Assembly: GCA_028335825.1 (NCBI GenBank)
Contig: JAIOKI010000006.1
Span: forward strand, 124,001-188,000
Source of the DNA: Nosema muscidifuracis
Taxonomy: Eukaryota > Microsporidia > Nosematidae
Direction: 5' to 3'
Length of the DNA: 64,000 bases
The first letter of the stretch is position 1. Each line of letters opens with the position of its first letter. The notes below the pieces were generated by a model. That model was given only the letters and a program-made list of their open reading frames with translations, made no database searches and was not told where the DNA came from. A program made the position numbers and the translations under genes. This document shows, one piece after another, positions 9,293 to 19,019 of this stretch.

Positions 9293-10684
9293 TCATTTAT
9301 TTATTATTTTAAGTATGTGTATTTCTCTGTAATTACACATTATTATTCCATCTTCTGTATTTATAAAAGCTCTACAGGTTCCTACACTATTCTTCTTATT
9401 AATAAATTTAAAATTATTATCCATAATTTTTAACCCTTTCTTATTATCTGTGAAATATATAAAATAATTAGAATCTTCTATAATTCCTATAACTGTATTT
9501 TTATTTTCTTGTGTCTCTTTTACATATTTAAAATTTTTATCTATAAATATTAACCCTCCTTCATTATTTATTACAAGATAATCTTTAAGACCTACTAATT
9601 TTCTAAAAGAGAATTTATCTTCATAAATTATCTTATTAATTAATTTCATTTCTCTAGTGTATTGTAAAATATCTCCTGATAAACTAAGACCAAATATTGA
9701 ATTATTAAAATATGTCAAATCTATTAATTTGTTATGAACTTCTTCTATAATTTCTAAATCTTCGTCAAGTACAAGGCTATTATCACCAAGTACATAAAGA
9801 TAATTATCAAAAGATCTTAATTTATTTATATTTCTAGTAAATACTTTCTCTATGTTAATTATCTTATAAACATTATTAGTATTCTGTAATACTTTTAATT
9901 TATTAAATTTATTATTACAAATAAATATCTTATTATTGTAATATTCTATATCTGATATATTAAATTTATCTACTTTAAGAGAATATACTAATTTATAATC
10001 TTCTAAGATATAAATTATATTCATTGTATCTACTAAACATATCTGATCATTATTATGTTTAATAAATTTTATATTAAAATTTGTTTTAAATATTCCTGGT
10101 ACAAAACTAATAGTAAAATCAGAAAAAGAAGGAATTTCAGTCTTCTTAAATTTTTTAGTATTTATCCAATTAGCATCATTTTTAAAATTATTTCTTAAAA
10201 CTTCTTCTTCACTTTCTGAATCTTCCCATGCTTCTTTATCAGAGGATGAACTGATAAAGACTTTATCATCACCAAAATAATCTTCTTCACTTTCTGAATC
10301 AGATTGAGCTTCACATGAAGAAGAATATTCTTCTATATTTGATTCTTCATTTAATTCTTCTATATTTGATTCTTCATTTGATTCTTCATTTAATTCTTCT
10401 ATATTTGATTCTTCATTTAATTCTTCTATATTTGATTCTTCACTTGATATTTTTTCATTCGATTCTTCATTTGACATTTCCTCAATATTTGATTCTTCAC
10501 TTGACATTTCCTCAATATTTGATTCTTCATTTAATATTTCCTCTATATTTGATTCATCTGAAATATTAAAATTTTCACCATCTTCCACATCACTTACAGA
10601 TATATTCTCTATTATTTTTATATCGTCTTTATTTAAATTTCTAACTTCTTCATTTTCTTTTTCATGTATACTATATTTATGCAT
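9293..10684 (-). CDS. Acidic-repeat beta-propeller protein, possibly U3 snoRNP component Utp18
   Basis: The first 160 residues are strongly acidic and contain a run of about ten ESNIEE-type repeats (residues 44-120), then SES-rich stretches and a Trp (NDANWINTKKF). From about residue 190 on, the chain forms beta-rich blades without classical WD pairs. The blade VDKFNISDIEYYNNKIFICN resembles the Utp18 blade with an aromatic-Pro/Asn-Ile step after the first strand. Utp18 is a WD40 subunit of the small-subunit processome, and an acidic N-terminal half with a C-terminal propeller is its layout. No CCC run is seen near the ATG. The alternative is an unrelated divergent propeller. Confidence 0.4.
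   Translation of the reverse strand: MHKYSIHEKENEEVRNLNKDDIKIIENISVSDVEDGENFNISDESNIEEILNEESNIEEMSSEESNIEEMSNEESNEKISSEESNIEELNEESNIEELNEESNEESNIEELNEESNIEEYSSSCEAQSDSESEEDYFGDDKVFISSSSDKEAWEDSESEEEVLRNNFKNDANWINTKKFKKTEIPSFSDFTISFVPGIFKTNFNIKFIKHNNDQICLVDTMNIIYILEDYKLVYSLKVDKFNISDIEYYNNKIFICNNKFNKLKVLQNTNNVYKIINIEKVFTRNINKLRSFDNYLYVLGDNSLVLDEDLEIIEEVHNKLIDLTYFNNSIFGLSLSGDILQYTREMKLINKIIYEDKFSFRKLVGLKDYLVINNEGGLIFIDKNFKYVKETQENKNTVIGIIEDSNYFIYFTDNKKGLKIMDNNFKFINKKNSVGTCRAFINTEDGIIMCNYREIHILKIINK
10325..10555 (-). repeat. In-gene minisatellite coding for (E)ESNIEE repeats
   Basis: Units of 21-33 bp coding for EESNIEE followed by LN, MS or EI recur about ten times inside the acidic tail of the propeller gene. 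Unequal unit lengths, all multiples of three, indicate expansion by slippage while keeping the frame. The antisense frame reads as a Leu/Ile/His-rich ORF, which is only its shadow. Confidence 0.85.
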
Positions 10685-11375
10685 TATAAAGATAACGGTT
10701 GTTAAAAAAAGAAAAATTTAAAAATTTAAGAAAGAGAGATAAAAATAAAGTAAGATTTATCTTAAAATATAAAAATAGTTACTAATAAAAATTAAATAAA
10801 TTTTATCTTCATAGAAAAAAATGATTATTTGAATTTTATCTTCATAGAAAAAAAATGATTATTTGAATTTTATTTCTGAATGTATAATTAAATAGAAATT
10901 TTAATTTATCATTTTTTTAAATAGAAAAGAGTAGCTTCATTTTTAAATAATACATTTAATAAGTGTATTACTCATTATAAAATACATTTAATATTTATAT
11001 TAATTATTATAAAGTACATTTAATATTTATATTGATTATTTTAGAATACATTTAATATGTGTATTAATTATTTTAGAATACATTTAATATTTATATTACT
11101 TATTATAAAATACATTTAATATGAGTATTACTTATTATAAAATACATTTAATATTTTCATTTTATATAAATTTTACAATTCTTAAAATATCAATTTTAGA
11201 TCATTCTTAATTAAATATACCTGTCAAATTAATTTAAAAAAAGTTTAATTTCTTTTTGTTTAATAGTAAACAAACATTTAAATATTAATATATTAAAATT
11301 ATAATATTATAAATCCCCATCACTTTAATTTTTAAAGCATAATTAGTTTATAAATAAATAAAAAATTAACCCTAA
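10685..11375. repeat. Noncoding spacer with about 31-bp tandem repeats
   Basis: Between about 10960 and 11165 a unit with AATACATTTAATATTTATATT recurs about seven times. A smaller duplication (GAATTTTATCTTCATAGAAA) lies at 10800-10870. The spacer lies between two divergent genes; a CCC run marks the plus-strand start only. Confidence 0.7.
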
Positions 11376-12341
11376 ATGTATTATAAAAGACTTTTACCAT
11401 TGATTATGTTATCAATTTGTTTAGGTACAGAAAATACAGAAGAAAAAAATAATAATGCTGATAAGGAAGAAGACAAAGAAAAAGTTAAGAAAAGTTTATC
11501 AGAATTAGGTGAAATTCTTTTAACTGATGTAGCTTTTTCTGCATTTTATAGATATTTCAATTTAATAATTAGTTTTTTGAAAGCTAAAAATTCTAATGAA
11601 ATAGAAGAACAAGATCTGAAAGATCTTCTTTCTTTTCTTGTTCTTGAAAATTCTAAAAGAAAAACTGTTATTGGAAAAACAATTATGGATAATTTTTATG
11701 AATTTATAAAAATGGCTGCTAAGAGTGTACCAGAATTGATCAAATATACTTATAATTCATTTCTTGAATCTGATAATAAAGTGACCCCACAAAAAGTCAA
11801 AGATATTTTTCCTAATCAAGTTAGTTCTGATAAAATATCTATTCAAGAATATGCTAATAACTTAAGTGAAGATCGTAAAGAAGAATTAATAGCTGGTATA
11901 GTAGAAAGATATATTGATAATGTAAAAGAAGAAAATCTTGTTGTACATTTAAAAGTAGATAGAGAAAAATTAAGAGATGAAATTTTTAATGGAAAGTTTG
12001 AAAATATACCTGAAAATATGTGTATAGAAGATGATTTCGTAGATTTCGTTTTGAAATATAAATCTAAAGTTACAGTTGATGAGTACAACAATTTAGCTGA
12101 ATTTATTAGTATAGTAAAAAATAATAAGAAAGTAGATCATATTAAAGAGATGCAAGAAAAAGCTCCTGGTAATTTTTTCTTTTTAAATAACGGTGAAAAA
12201 GAATTAAATTGGATTAGCTTATTTTATCACGGTGGGAATTATTTGGTAAAGAATTATGATCAACTTGTCAAAGAACTAGCTGAAATTAAGAAAGATATAG
12301 AGACTTTAGAAGATAAAGTTGATCCTGTTGTAGAATCTTAA
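11376..12341 (+). CDS. Predicted secreted protein, 321 aa, lineage-specific
   Basis: The N-terminus MYYKRLLPLIMLSICLGTEN is a good signal peptide with likely cleavage after residue 17. The mature part is charged and mostly helical, starting with a Glu/Lys/Asn-rich linker and ending in a heptad-like stretch (QLVKELAEIKKDIETLEDK) that suggests a coiled coil. No membrane segment, and only one cysteine after the leader, near MCIEDD. I do not recognise a family. The CCC run before the ATG supports the start. As an exported helical protein of an intracellular parasite it could be a host-directed or spore-wall protein, which is inference only. Confidence 0.75.
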   Translation: MYYKRLLPLIMLSICLGTENTEEKNNNADKEEDKEKVKKSLSELGEILLTDVAFSAFYRYFNLIISFLKAKNSNEIEEQDLKDLLSFLVLENSKRKTVIGKTIMDNFYEFIKMAAKSVPELIKYTYNSFLESDNKVTPQKVKDIFPNQVSSDKISIQEYANNLSEDRKEELIAGIVERYIDNVKEENLVVHLKVDREKLRDEIFNGKFENIPENMCIEDDFVDFVLKYKSKVTVDEYNNLAEFISIVKNNKKVDHIKEMQEKAPGNFFFLNNGEKELNWISLFYHGGNYLVKNYDQLVKELAEIKKDIETLEDKVDPVVES

Positions 12342-12756
12342 GTTAAATTAAAAATATCGTGGAGTTTCAATGTAAACTAAAATTTATTAAATAAATACCT
12401 TTAATAATTTAATATACTTAAATACCTTTAATAATTTAAGATAGTTAAATACTTTTAATAATTTAAAATATTTAAAAATTATCAATTACAACGTAAAAAC
12501 TTCATTTAAATAATAAATAAATACTTTAAAATACTTAAATATCATCAATTACAACGTAAAAACTAATCTTTTTTATATCAGAGTGTAAGAAATTATGTTT
12601 AACAATTTTATATGTAAATTATTTACATTTGATTTAATAATTACAATCCTGATTAAAATAAAAGAAAATCTTAAAATTTTGACAAGATGATTTTTTCTCT
12701 GCTATATCACCCTTGGAAAAAATGGAAAATTATTTTTAAAAATTTTAACCCCAAAA
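12342..12756. repeat. Noncoding spacer with short repeats and a decoy CCC-ATG
   Basis: Repeats of ACCTTTAATAATTTAA and of ATCAATTACAACGTAAAAAC occur at 12385-12560. At 12710-12712 a CCC run is followed at 12722 by an ATG whose frame ends after five codons. The true RPL26 start has its own CCCC at 12749-12752. Confidence 0.6.
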
Positions 12757-13176
12757 ATGTTAGCTGGAAGAAAAACTAAATCAAGTTTAAGAAAGAAACA
12801 AAGAAAAGCTATGTTTACTGCCACAGGAAAAGACAGACTTAAAAGAATGAGTAGTCATTTATCTGAAGAATTAAGAAGTGTTTATGGATTCAGATCATTC
12901 CCTATAGCTGTTGGTGATATTGTTAGAGTTCATTCTGGAGCTTACAAAGGAAAAGAAGGACAAGTACTTGAAGTAAAACTTAATGATTATAGAATTACAG
13001 TTGAAGGATGTTTAGAAGAAAACGAGGAGAAGGAAAATGTACCAGCATTGTTACATCCTTGTAATGTCACTTTTATTAAATTCAATATGGATGGTTCTAG
13101 ACAAGAAATGTTAGAAAAAAAGAAAGAATCACGTGTTAAACATTTTGAGATACTTAATAAGCGTACTGCTCAATAA
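12757..13176 (+). CDS. RPL26: 60S ribosomal protein L26 (uL24)
   Basis: The 139-aa product shows the uL24 pattern: a basic N-terminal region, then [20 protein letters not shown] aligned with the family MS..LS.ELR..Y..RS.PI, followed by the KOW motif [22 protein letters not shown] (about residues 50-71). The C-terminus carries the usual Lys-rich helix. uL24 is an early-assembling large-subunit protein near the exit tunnel. The first 25 residues differ from the animal and yeast form but are basic as expected. TTAACCCC lies just upstream of the ATG. Confidence 0.96.
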   Translation: MLAGRKTKSSLRKKQRKAMFTATGKDRLKRMSSHLSEELRSVYGFRSFPIAVGDIVRVHSGAYKGKEGQVLEVKLNDYRITVEGCLEENEEKENVPALLHPCNVTFIKFNMDGSRQEMLEKKKESRVKHFEILNKRTAQ

Positions 13177-13289
13177 ATTAATTAACTTATAACTTAGTTT
13201 ATTTTCTTAAAAAATGTGTTATTTTGATTTTCTATATTTCGTACTAAAAAACTTAGATTTCAATTAAAAATCAATAAATATTTTAACCC

Positions 13290-13925
13290 ATGAAAAATGG
13301 TTGTAGTGTCTTTGTAGGAAATATTGATTTTGAGGTTTCAGAAAAAGATCTAATAAATGAACTTGGTGCTGTTGGTAAAGTAGTAAGTTTTAAGTTAATG
13401 ATAGATAAAAATACTAATAAATCGAAAGGTTTTGGGTTTTGTGAATATGAATCTCCTTTGATAGCTGAAAAGGCTATTAAACATTTAAATATTTCTTTTA
13501 ACGGCAGACCTGTTGTAATAAATTATGCAGAAAAAGATACTCCAGTAGAAGTCAAAGAAGAGAATGCTACATTAGATATAAATAATATAATCAATGTTTT
13601 AAATAATATGGATGCTGATAATTTAAAAGAGGTAGTTTTGTATCTTAAAAATCTTGCTATAGCTCAGCCTACATATTTTAAGGAACTACTTATAAAAAAT
13701 AATCAGCTAGTTTATGCGCTTATTTATTCTCTTAAATCGTTGAAATTAGTTGATGACTCAGTAATTAATGAATTTGTTAAACAGTCTTTAAAAATTGATG
13801 ACAATAAATTACAGATATTAGAAAGAATTAAAAGTATGAGTGATGAAGAGTTGGATACATTTTCTGATGATGTTAGATCAAAAATAATTCAATTAAGGGA
13901 ATTTATTTATAAATCAAGAGAATAA
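13290..13925 (+). CDS. RNA15: Cleavage stimulation factor CstF-64 / Rna15 homologue
   Basis: All three conserved parts of the family are present in a compact 211-aa form. Residues 5-80 form an RRM with RNP2 (VFVGNI) and RNP1 (KGFGFCEYE). Residues 95-150 match the hinge that binds CstF-77, with KNNQLVYALIYSL corresponding to the family pattern NPQLAYALLQA. The last 35 residues (SDEELDTFSDDVRSKIIQL) match the C-terminal three-helix domain. The Pro/Gly-rich and MEARA regions of animals are missing. It binds GU-rich RNA downstream of the poly(A) site. The CCC abuts the ATG. Confidence 0.92.
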   Translation: MKNGCSVFVGNIDFEVSEKDLINELGAVGKVVSFKLMIDKNTNKSKGFGFCEYESPLIAEKAIKHLNISFNGRPVVINYAEKDTPVEVKEENATLDINNIINVLNNMDADNLKEVVLYLKNLAIAQPTYFKELLIKNNQLVYALIYSLKSLKLVDDSVINEFVKQSLKIDDNKLQILERIKSMSDEELDTFSDDVRSKIIQLREFIYKSRE

Positions 13926-13952
13926 ATTGTATAAATTAATAAATTAAATATT

Positions 13953-15230
13953 TTAATTAACGTTATTTATTGATGTTTTGTTTGTATTCTGACTTAAGTC
14001 TTCTATAAACAAACTTACGAAAATATCTTTGATACCATTAAAGAATATCAAACAAGAAGGAATAAGCAAAAGACAAACTAGAAATTTCAATATATTTGAT
14101 CTTATTTTCATATGTATTAATAAGAAAATGAAAGGAAACAGGAAAGATATAAAATTATCCGAAGAGATACTTAACAACTCAAATATTCTACCAGCTTCAA
14201 TATTAGGAATACAATTAAAAGCAGTAATTAAAAACAATACGGAAGTGGCTACAATTTGATGAATTTTCTTGCTCAATGAATTATCGTATCTAAAAAATCT
14301 TTTAATAGCTGCTATGGCTGGTGCAACTTGCATTGGAAACCCCGAGATTAAAACAAAAATTGCGAAAAATGATTGGATTTTGAGTGCGTACCATAAAAAT
14401 ATATTATTTAGCTCTAAATATTGATTAATATGTGAATTATTATCAGAAAAAATCTTTATAATATCTTGTTGACCTATAGAATTACCTATAAGACGATATC
14501 CTAAAAAACCACCGAATCCGTATATTAAAAATCCACATAATGGTGCACATATAGACACAATCAAAATATTGTACATCCTTTTGTTTTCAAGACAAGAATA
14601 TAATTCAACCATATTAGCCTGACAACAGAGTGCAAATATGAAATAACTGATACTAAATGTGTAATTGTATGAAATTGGATCTGCAACTACATGATTTCCA
14701 ATATAATCTGATAAATAGAAATTACAAAAAGCTAGTAATGATAATAAAGATCCAATACATGCAACACTTATATAAGAAAAGAATTTGAGATTAGAAAACT
14801 TTTCAATTTGTACCATAATAAACAGTATTATAGACATAGATACAGTTAAAAATACTTCTAAATAATAAGTGTCAATATTTACTTTGTAATGTACTGGTAT
14901 AAATGCCACAATTAGATTCGTTATATATTTCTGAAACGCTATGCCAGTAAATATAGACGAAAATAAAAGACAAAAATCTATAAAATATTTAAGCTTTGGT
15001 GAAAATTTTGCACCAAGTCCTGAATATGATGGATTATCTCCAAAATTCTTCGAAGAAATAGTAATAGCTATTATTGATAAAATCGTAAACGTCGATACAA
15101 TAAATAAAAAAATCCAGCTAAAAAGAAATCCGGAATTCATGAAAGCAGCTGGCATATAATTAATTCCCGATCCTAGCATTGAGTTTATAACCATCAATAT
15201 CGCTGATATTGTTCCTAAATTGCTTGACAT
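13953..15230 (-). CDS. Amino-acid transporter, AAAP/SLC38-AVT type (copy 1)
   Basis: A 425-aa membrane protein with about eleven hydrophobic helices. The first helix carries the family signature MVINSMLGSGINYMPAAF, corresponding to N..LG.GIL.LP.AF in amino-acid/auxin permeases. It shares long motifs with the next minus-strand gene, for example GYRLIGNSIGQQDII against GYRLIGDYIGNNDII and GFPMQVAPA against GFPMQLVPA, so the two are tandem paralogues. Microsporidia depend on host amino acids, and family members act at plasma or vacuolar membranes; the substrate here is unknown. CCCC lies before the ATG. It converges on the CstF-64 gene with a 27-bp gap. Confidence 0.88.
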   Translation of the reverse strand: MSSNLGTISAILMVINSMLGSGINYMPAAFMNSGFLFSWIFLFIVSTFTILSIIAITISSKNFGDNPSYSGLGAKFSPKLKYFIDFCLLFSSIFTGIAFQKYITNLIVAFIPVHYKVNIDTYYLEVFLTVSMSIILFIMVQIEKFSNLKFFSYISVACIGSLLSLLAFCNFYLSDYIGNHVVADPISYNYTFSISYFIFALCCQANMVELYSCLENKRMYNILIVSICAPLCGFLIYGFGGFLGYRLIGNSIGQQDIIKIFSDNNSHINQYLELNNIFLWYALKIQSFFAIFVLISGFPMQVAPAIAAIKRFFRYDNSLSKKIHQIVATSVLFLITAFNCIPNIEAGRIFELLSISSDNFISFLFPFIFLLIHMKIRSNILKFLVCLLLIPSCLIFFNGIKDIFVSLFIEDLSQNTNKTSINNVN

Positions 15231-15837
15231 AATTGGGGTAAAAAATATTTATAAAAAACAGTTATGCTAATTAAAAACCAATTTGAAAGATTTGAAACTT
15301 CGAACAAATAATAAAATGGCGTATTTCGAATTCTTTCGCCTTACAAAACACTTTTATAAATTAATAAACCAATAATATATTTTATATTATTAAGCTACTG
15401 GAAATTGCATTCTTGATTAAGTTTGTGAAATGATCTGTAATATTTCAGTTTTTATTTTTTGTCTTCTTTAATCCATAGGAACACTCTTAAAGGTCTTCTT
15501 TATTTGATTGATCAAATGTATGTTTGATAATTTTTAATATTTTGTGTGGTATTTTTAATTTTATTTCTCATGTGAAAACGCACGAAATTTTTAGTTTTAC
15601 ATTCATTTATTAATTTAATTCATTTTTACTAATTGTAGATAGTCAAATCAAATGAAACTTTTTTCTTTCTAAAAATAGTCATGATATCGGGTTTGTTCTA
15701 TTTTTCTTATCAAATATTTTAATTGTAGTCTTCACTCTGATTTAACACATTTATTAACATCTATCTGTTATAAAAAAATCTCTTATTAAAAAAAATAAAA
15801 ATATTTATTGGAAAAATAAAATCAGTATAGAAGAAAA
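15231..15837. other. Upstream noncoding region of transporter copy 1
   Basis: About 600 bases without an ORF. The composition is less extreme than other spacers here, and there are no tandem repeats. Possibly 5' flank for the GC-rich island that follows. Confidence 0.4.
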
Positions 15838-15922
15838 ACCACCCGGCCATCAGAATCTCCACTGAGAAAACAAACATCAATAGTGCGCTTTACACGCCAG
15901 CATACCTTTACGGCCTCGCTTT
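15838..15922. ncRNA. Candidate structured RNA gene in a GC-rich island, family unknown
   Basis: About 85 bases of close to 50 percent GC stand out inside a desert of about 20 percent GC, with no ORF. On the minus strand the order is GGCGTGTAAAGC, then TTGATGT, then a TCTC/GAGA hairpin, then TTCTGATGG, then a T5 run after GGGTGG. The middle motifs vaguely recall box C and box D of U3-type snoRNAs. On the plus strand the island ends in CGCTTTTAG. Neither strand gives a tRNA, 5S, U6 or SRP cloverleaf or consensus that I can recognise. Base composition like this is found elsewhere in the window only in tRNAs and the U2 gene, hence the RNA-gene call. Strand and exact ends are unknown. Confidence 0.5.
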
Positions 15923-16340
15923 TAGAAAAAATCTCTTATTTTTTTTATTTATTGTCAATTTTATATTTTTCACAGAAGTAGATACAAGCATTTCCAAATG
16001 TATTCTATTTATACAAATAGACATGACTCTGCATTTTCTTACTTCTTGCTGTCATATAATATAATTTTTTATTAATATTAAAAAATAATAGAATTATTTA
16101 AGAAAAAACAGTATAGATCAATGATTAAAGACATATTATTATACTAATTTAACTTGTTTGTAACTAACATTATAAATTTTGTATGGTTAATTACTAATTA
16201 TGACTACCTTAATAAATAATTATAAAAAAATACAAGAATTATTAAAAATATATAAATTAACTTTATAAAAAGTTAGAACTGCTAGATTTTTTATTAATTT
16301 TGATAAAATATTGCCCAAATAAAAATTTTATTAAGAATTC
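15923..16340. other. Noncoding spacer 3' of transporter copy 2
   Basis: No ORF and no tandem repeat. If the GC-rich island is transcribed from the minus strand, its 5' part may extend into this region. Confidence 0.35.
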
Positions 16341-17645
16341 TTAAATAGTAGTATTAGTGATCAAAGGAGGTGCATTAATCATACCATCGTCACCCATTAA
16401 ATTATTCATCACAGCTAATGAACATCCATAAAAGCAATAGATCAAACTTGAAGCAGAAATTATATATGAAGGAATCAATTTTAAGTACTTCATTAGCTTA
16501 TTATCCGAATTTCCATTTTTACTAAGGATATAAAATATAAATGGGAACAAAAATGAAATAAATCCTACTGCAGAAGGACCAAGAAGACCATAAATAAGTC
16601 CAAGAGGAACATTTGGAATAAGATTTATAATTGTTAAAGTAAGCATGAGTATTAAAACAATCAATCCATGAAATTTTATTGAATCTGGGTTTTCAACTGT
16701 AATAAGTTGTTTGAAAAAACGGGTGGCTGGCACAAGCTGCATTGGAAATCCAACAACAAGAATCAATATCGCACAAAGTCCTTGAAATTTTAGCAAATAT
16801 CCTAAATTACTTCCTATACTAGTAAGATACTGATTTATATGCGATTCTTTATCTAAGAATTGCATTATAATATCATTATTTCCAATATAATCACCAATAA
16901 GTCTATAACCAAGATAACCTGCCGAACCATAAACAGCTAAACCAAAGAAGGAAGCGTATGCAGCTATCTTTATTAAGTTTGCTTTACTTTTATCTTTAAT
17001 TTCTTTAAAAACCTGTGGAATATTAATCTGAACAGACATAGCTAATATAAAATACGACAAACTGAATGAGAAATCGGTTGTATTATCGATCATTCTAGTT
17101 GGATCATTAATATAATCTGGAATCCAAAAATTGAAAAATCCTAAGACAAATATAAGGGAACTAACACAGAACACACTCATATAAGACAGTATCTTCAAAT
17201 TTCCAAAATCTTTTATCATAGCTAGAGCAGTTAATGGAATCGTAAAACATATCAAAATAAAACTTTTTAACGCATTTTCAAATTCAACACCATTACCTGG
17301 AAAGAAATCTTTAACAGCAGAATATACTAACGTATTGATATATTTCTGGAACCCAAGAGCTGTAAAAAAAGCAGCACATAAAACAACATAATCGATAGCT
17401 GTTTTCAGATATTTCGAATATTTTTTTCCAAGATTAGCGTAAGAGAGTTCTCCAACATATTTTGATGAACATCTAAACAATACGTAAATTGAATAGGTTG
17501 TCAGACAAGCCACGAGAAATAAAATACCAATTGCAAAAAGAACACCAGAATTTTTGAATGAAGCAGGCATAAAATTGATTCCAGATCCAAGCATCGTGTT
17601 TATAATTACAGCTACTGCAGTTATAGTACTAAACTTTCCTTCCAT
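16341..17645 (-). CDS. Amino-acid transporter, AAAP/SLC38-AVT type (copy 2)
   Basis: A 434-aa, roughly eleven-helix membrane protein and paralogue of the gene at 13953-15230. Helix 1 reads VIINTMLGSGINFMPASF. Conserved blocks include FQKYINTLVYSAV against FQKYITNLIVAFI, and YGSAGYLGYRLIGDYIGN against YGFGGFLGYRLIGNSIGQ. The C-terminal soluble tail is short. The CCC run lies 4 bases from the ATG (ACCCATATG). The two copies lie in the same orientation 1.1 kb apart, separated by a GC-rich putative RNA gene. Divergence is high, so the duplication is not recent. Confidence 0.88.
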   Translation of the reverse strand: MEGKFSTITAVAVIINTMLGSGINFMPASFKNSGVLFAIGILFLVACLTTYSIYVLFRCSSKYVGELSYANLGKKYSKYLKTAIDYVVLCAAFFTALGFQKYINTLVYSAVKDFFPGNGVEFENALKSFILICFTIPLTALAMIKDFGNLKILSYMSVFCVSSLIFVLGFFNFWIPDYINDPTRMIDNTTDFSFSLSYFILAMSVQINIPQVFKEIKDKSKANLIKIAAYASFFGLAVYGSAGYLGYRLIGDYIGNNDIIMQFLDKESHINQYLTSIGSNLGYLLKFQGLCAILILVVGFPMQLVPATRFFKQLITVENPDSIKFHGLIVLILMLTLTIINLIPNVPLGLIYGLLGPSAVGFISFLFPFIFYILSKNGNSDNKLMKYLKLIPSYIISASSLIYCFYGCSLAVMNNLMGDDGMINAPPLITNTTI

Positions 17646-19019
17646 ATGGGTATTTCAATTAATTTTTTATTTAAATAAATTATTTAAAAGTCTTGTCTTA
17701 ATATAAAATTTTTATGTATTCAATTTTATTTACCATATTCATATTTTTAAATTTTTTTTAATTATTCGATTTTGTTTACCATAGTCATTTTATTAATTAT
17801 ATTCTCAAATTTTAAAATTTTTTAAGTATTCAATTTTATTTAATCAATCATATTTTCAAATTTAAAAATTTAATTTTATTTATCATAATTATTTCATCAA
17901 TCATATTTTCAAATTAAAAATTTTTAATCTGAAAAAATATAAACATAATAAAATTTAAATTAAGAAACAAAATGAATTATGGAAATCTTAATATGTAAAC
18001 GTATATATTTGTCATTTTTAAATCATTTACATAGTTATGATTTTTATAATAATTATTTAATAAAAATTAAAAAAAATTAATTCAAAGATATTTTATAGAA
18101 AATATAATAAAATCAAAATACATAAATAACTAAAATAAAAATTGATTTATATTTGTTAACTATGATAATAAATTATTGCTTTACTTCTTTATATCTAAAG
18201 AACATTTAATTGACGTATTCATGATATGGATATTTATTTATTAATTATTTCGATTAATAAATTAAATAAGTATGAGAATCATCCCATCTTAATCTTTACT
18301 GTTAAAAGAGATATTTGTTTGTAAACACATTAAGTTGACTGATAGTGAGACTGTAAAATTAATTTAATTTATTTGTTAATCATAATACAGAGTTATCTCA
18401 CATAAGCATCATTTTCTTACGCCATTATTCTAAACGATGACGTAACGGGAAAATTATATATTTTTTGATTAAAAAAGATTATCTCTTAAACTCAGTGACA
18501 TTGATATTTAATATAGATCTGCGTCATTAAATAACTAAAACATATCAGAAATTACAAAAACATTACATAGATTGTGTGATTTTTTGGATATAATGATATT
18601 AAAAATAAAATATTTAAAATAGCTTTTATCCAAGCATATATCAATTATTAAATTCCTATAATTATTCATTTTTGTATTTCTTTTGACTAGACGAAATATT
18701 CATAGTTATAAAATTTTTATGTAAAAAAAATATTGACATCAGTGATAAATTAATTTTTTTAAAGAAAGATTTTTTATTATAAATAAATTTTAGTCATGCT
18801 TATAGAGCTTTTGATGTAACGAATCTACTGAGATCAGTGGTATATTAATTTTTTAATAATTAGTACTTATAATTTTTAAATTTTTTAAGTTAAGTTATTT
18901 AATTAATTTTAAATAATAAAATTTACTACTATAAATATTTTACTTCATTAAAATAAATTTGATAAATTATTTTTTTAATTCAATTCGTTATATTTAATAA
19001 TTTTTTTTATTTATCCATA
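17646..19019. other. 1.4-kb noncoding region between divergent genes
   Basis: Short duplications of TATTCAATTTTATTTA occur at about 17700-17900. A small less AT-rich patch at about 18410-18450 contains GATGACGTAACGGG, which resembles a CRE/ATF-type site. No ORF, tRNA or clear RNA gene is seen. Confidence 0.45.

Noticed and set aside
10315-10569. Plus-strand ORF with Leu/Ile/His repeats that resembles a multi-helix membrane peptide
   Set aside because: It is the exact antisense of the ESNIEE-coding minisatellite; no CCC mark and no independent support.
14029-15159. Plus-strand ORFs opposite the first amino-acid transporter
   Set aside because: They are antisense shadows of a strong membrane-protein frame and show no start mark.
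15838-15922. Reading the GC-rich island as U4 snRNA on the plus strand
   Set aside because: A short stretch (GCTTT, then CCAGCAT) loosely matches the U4 5' end, but the conserved k-turn stem-loop and U6-pairing segments are absent.
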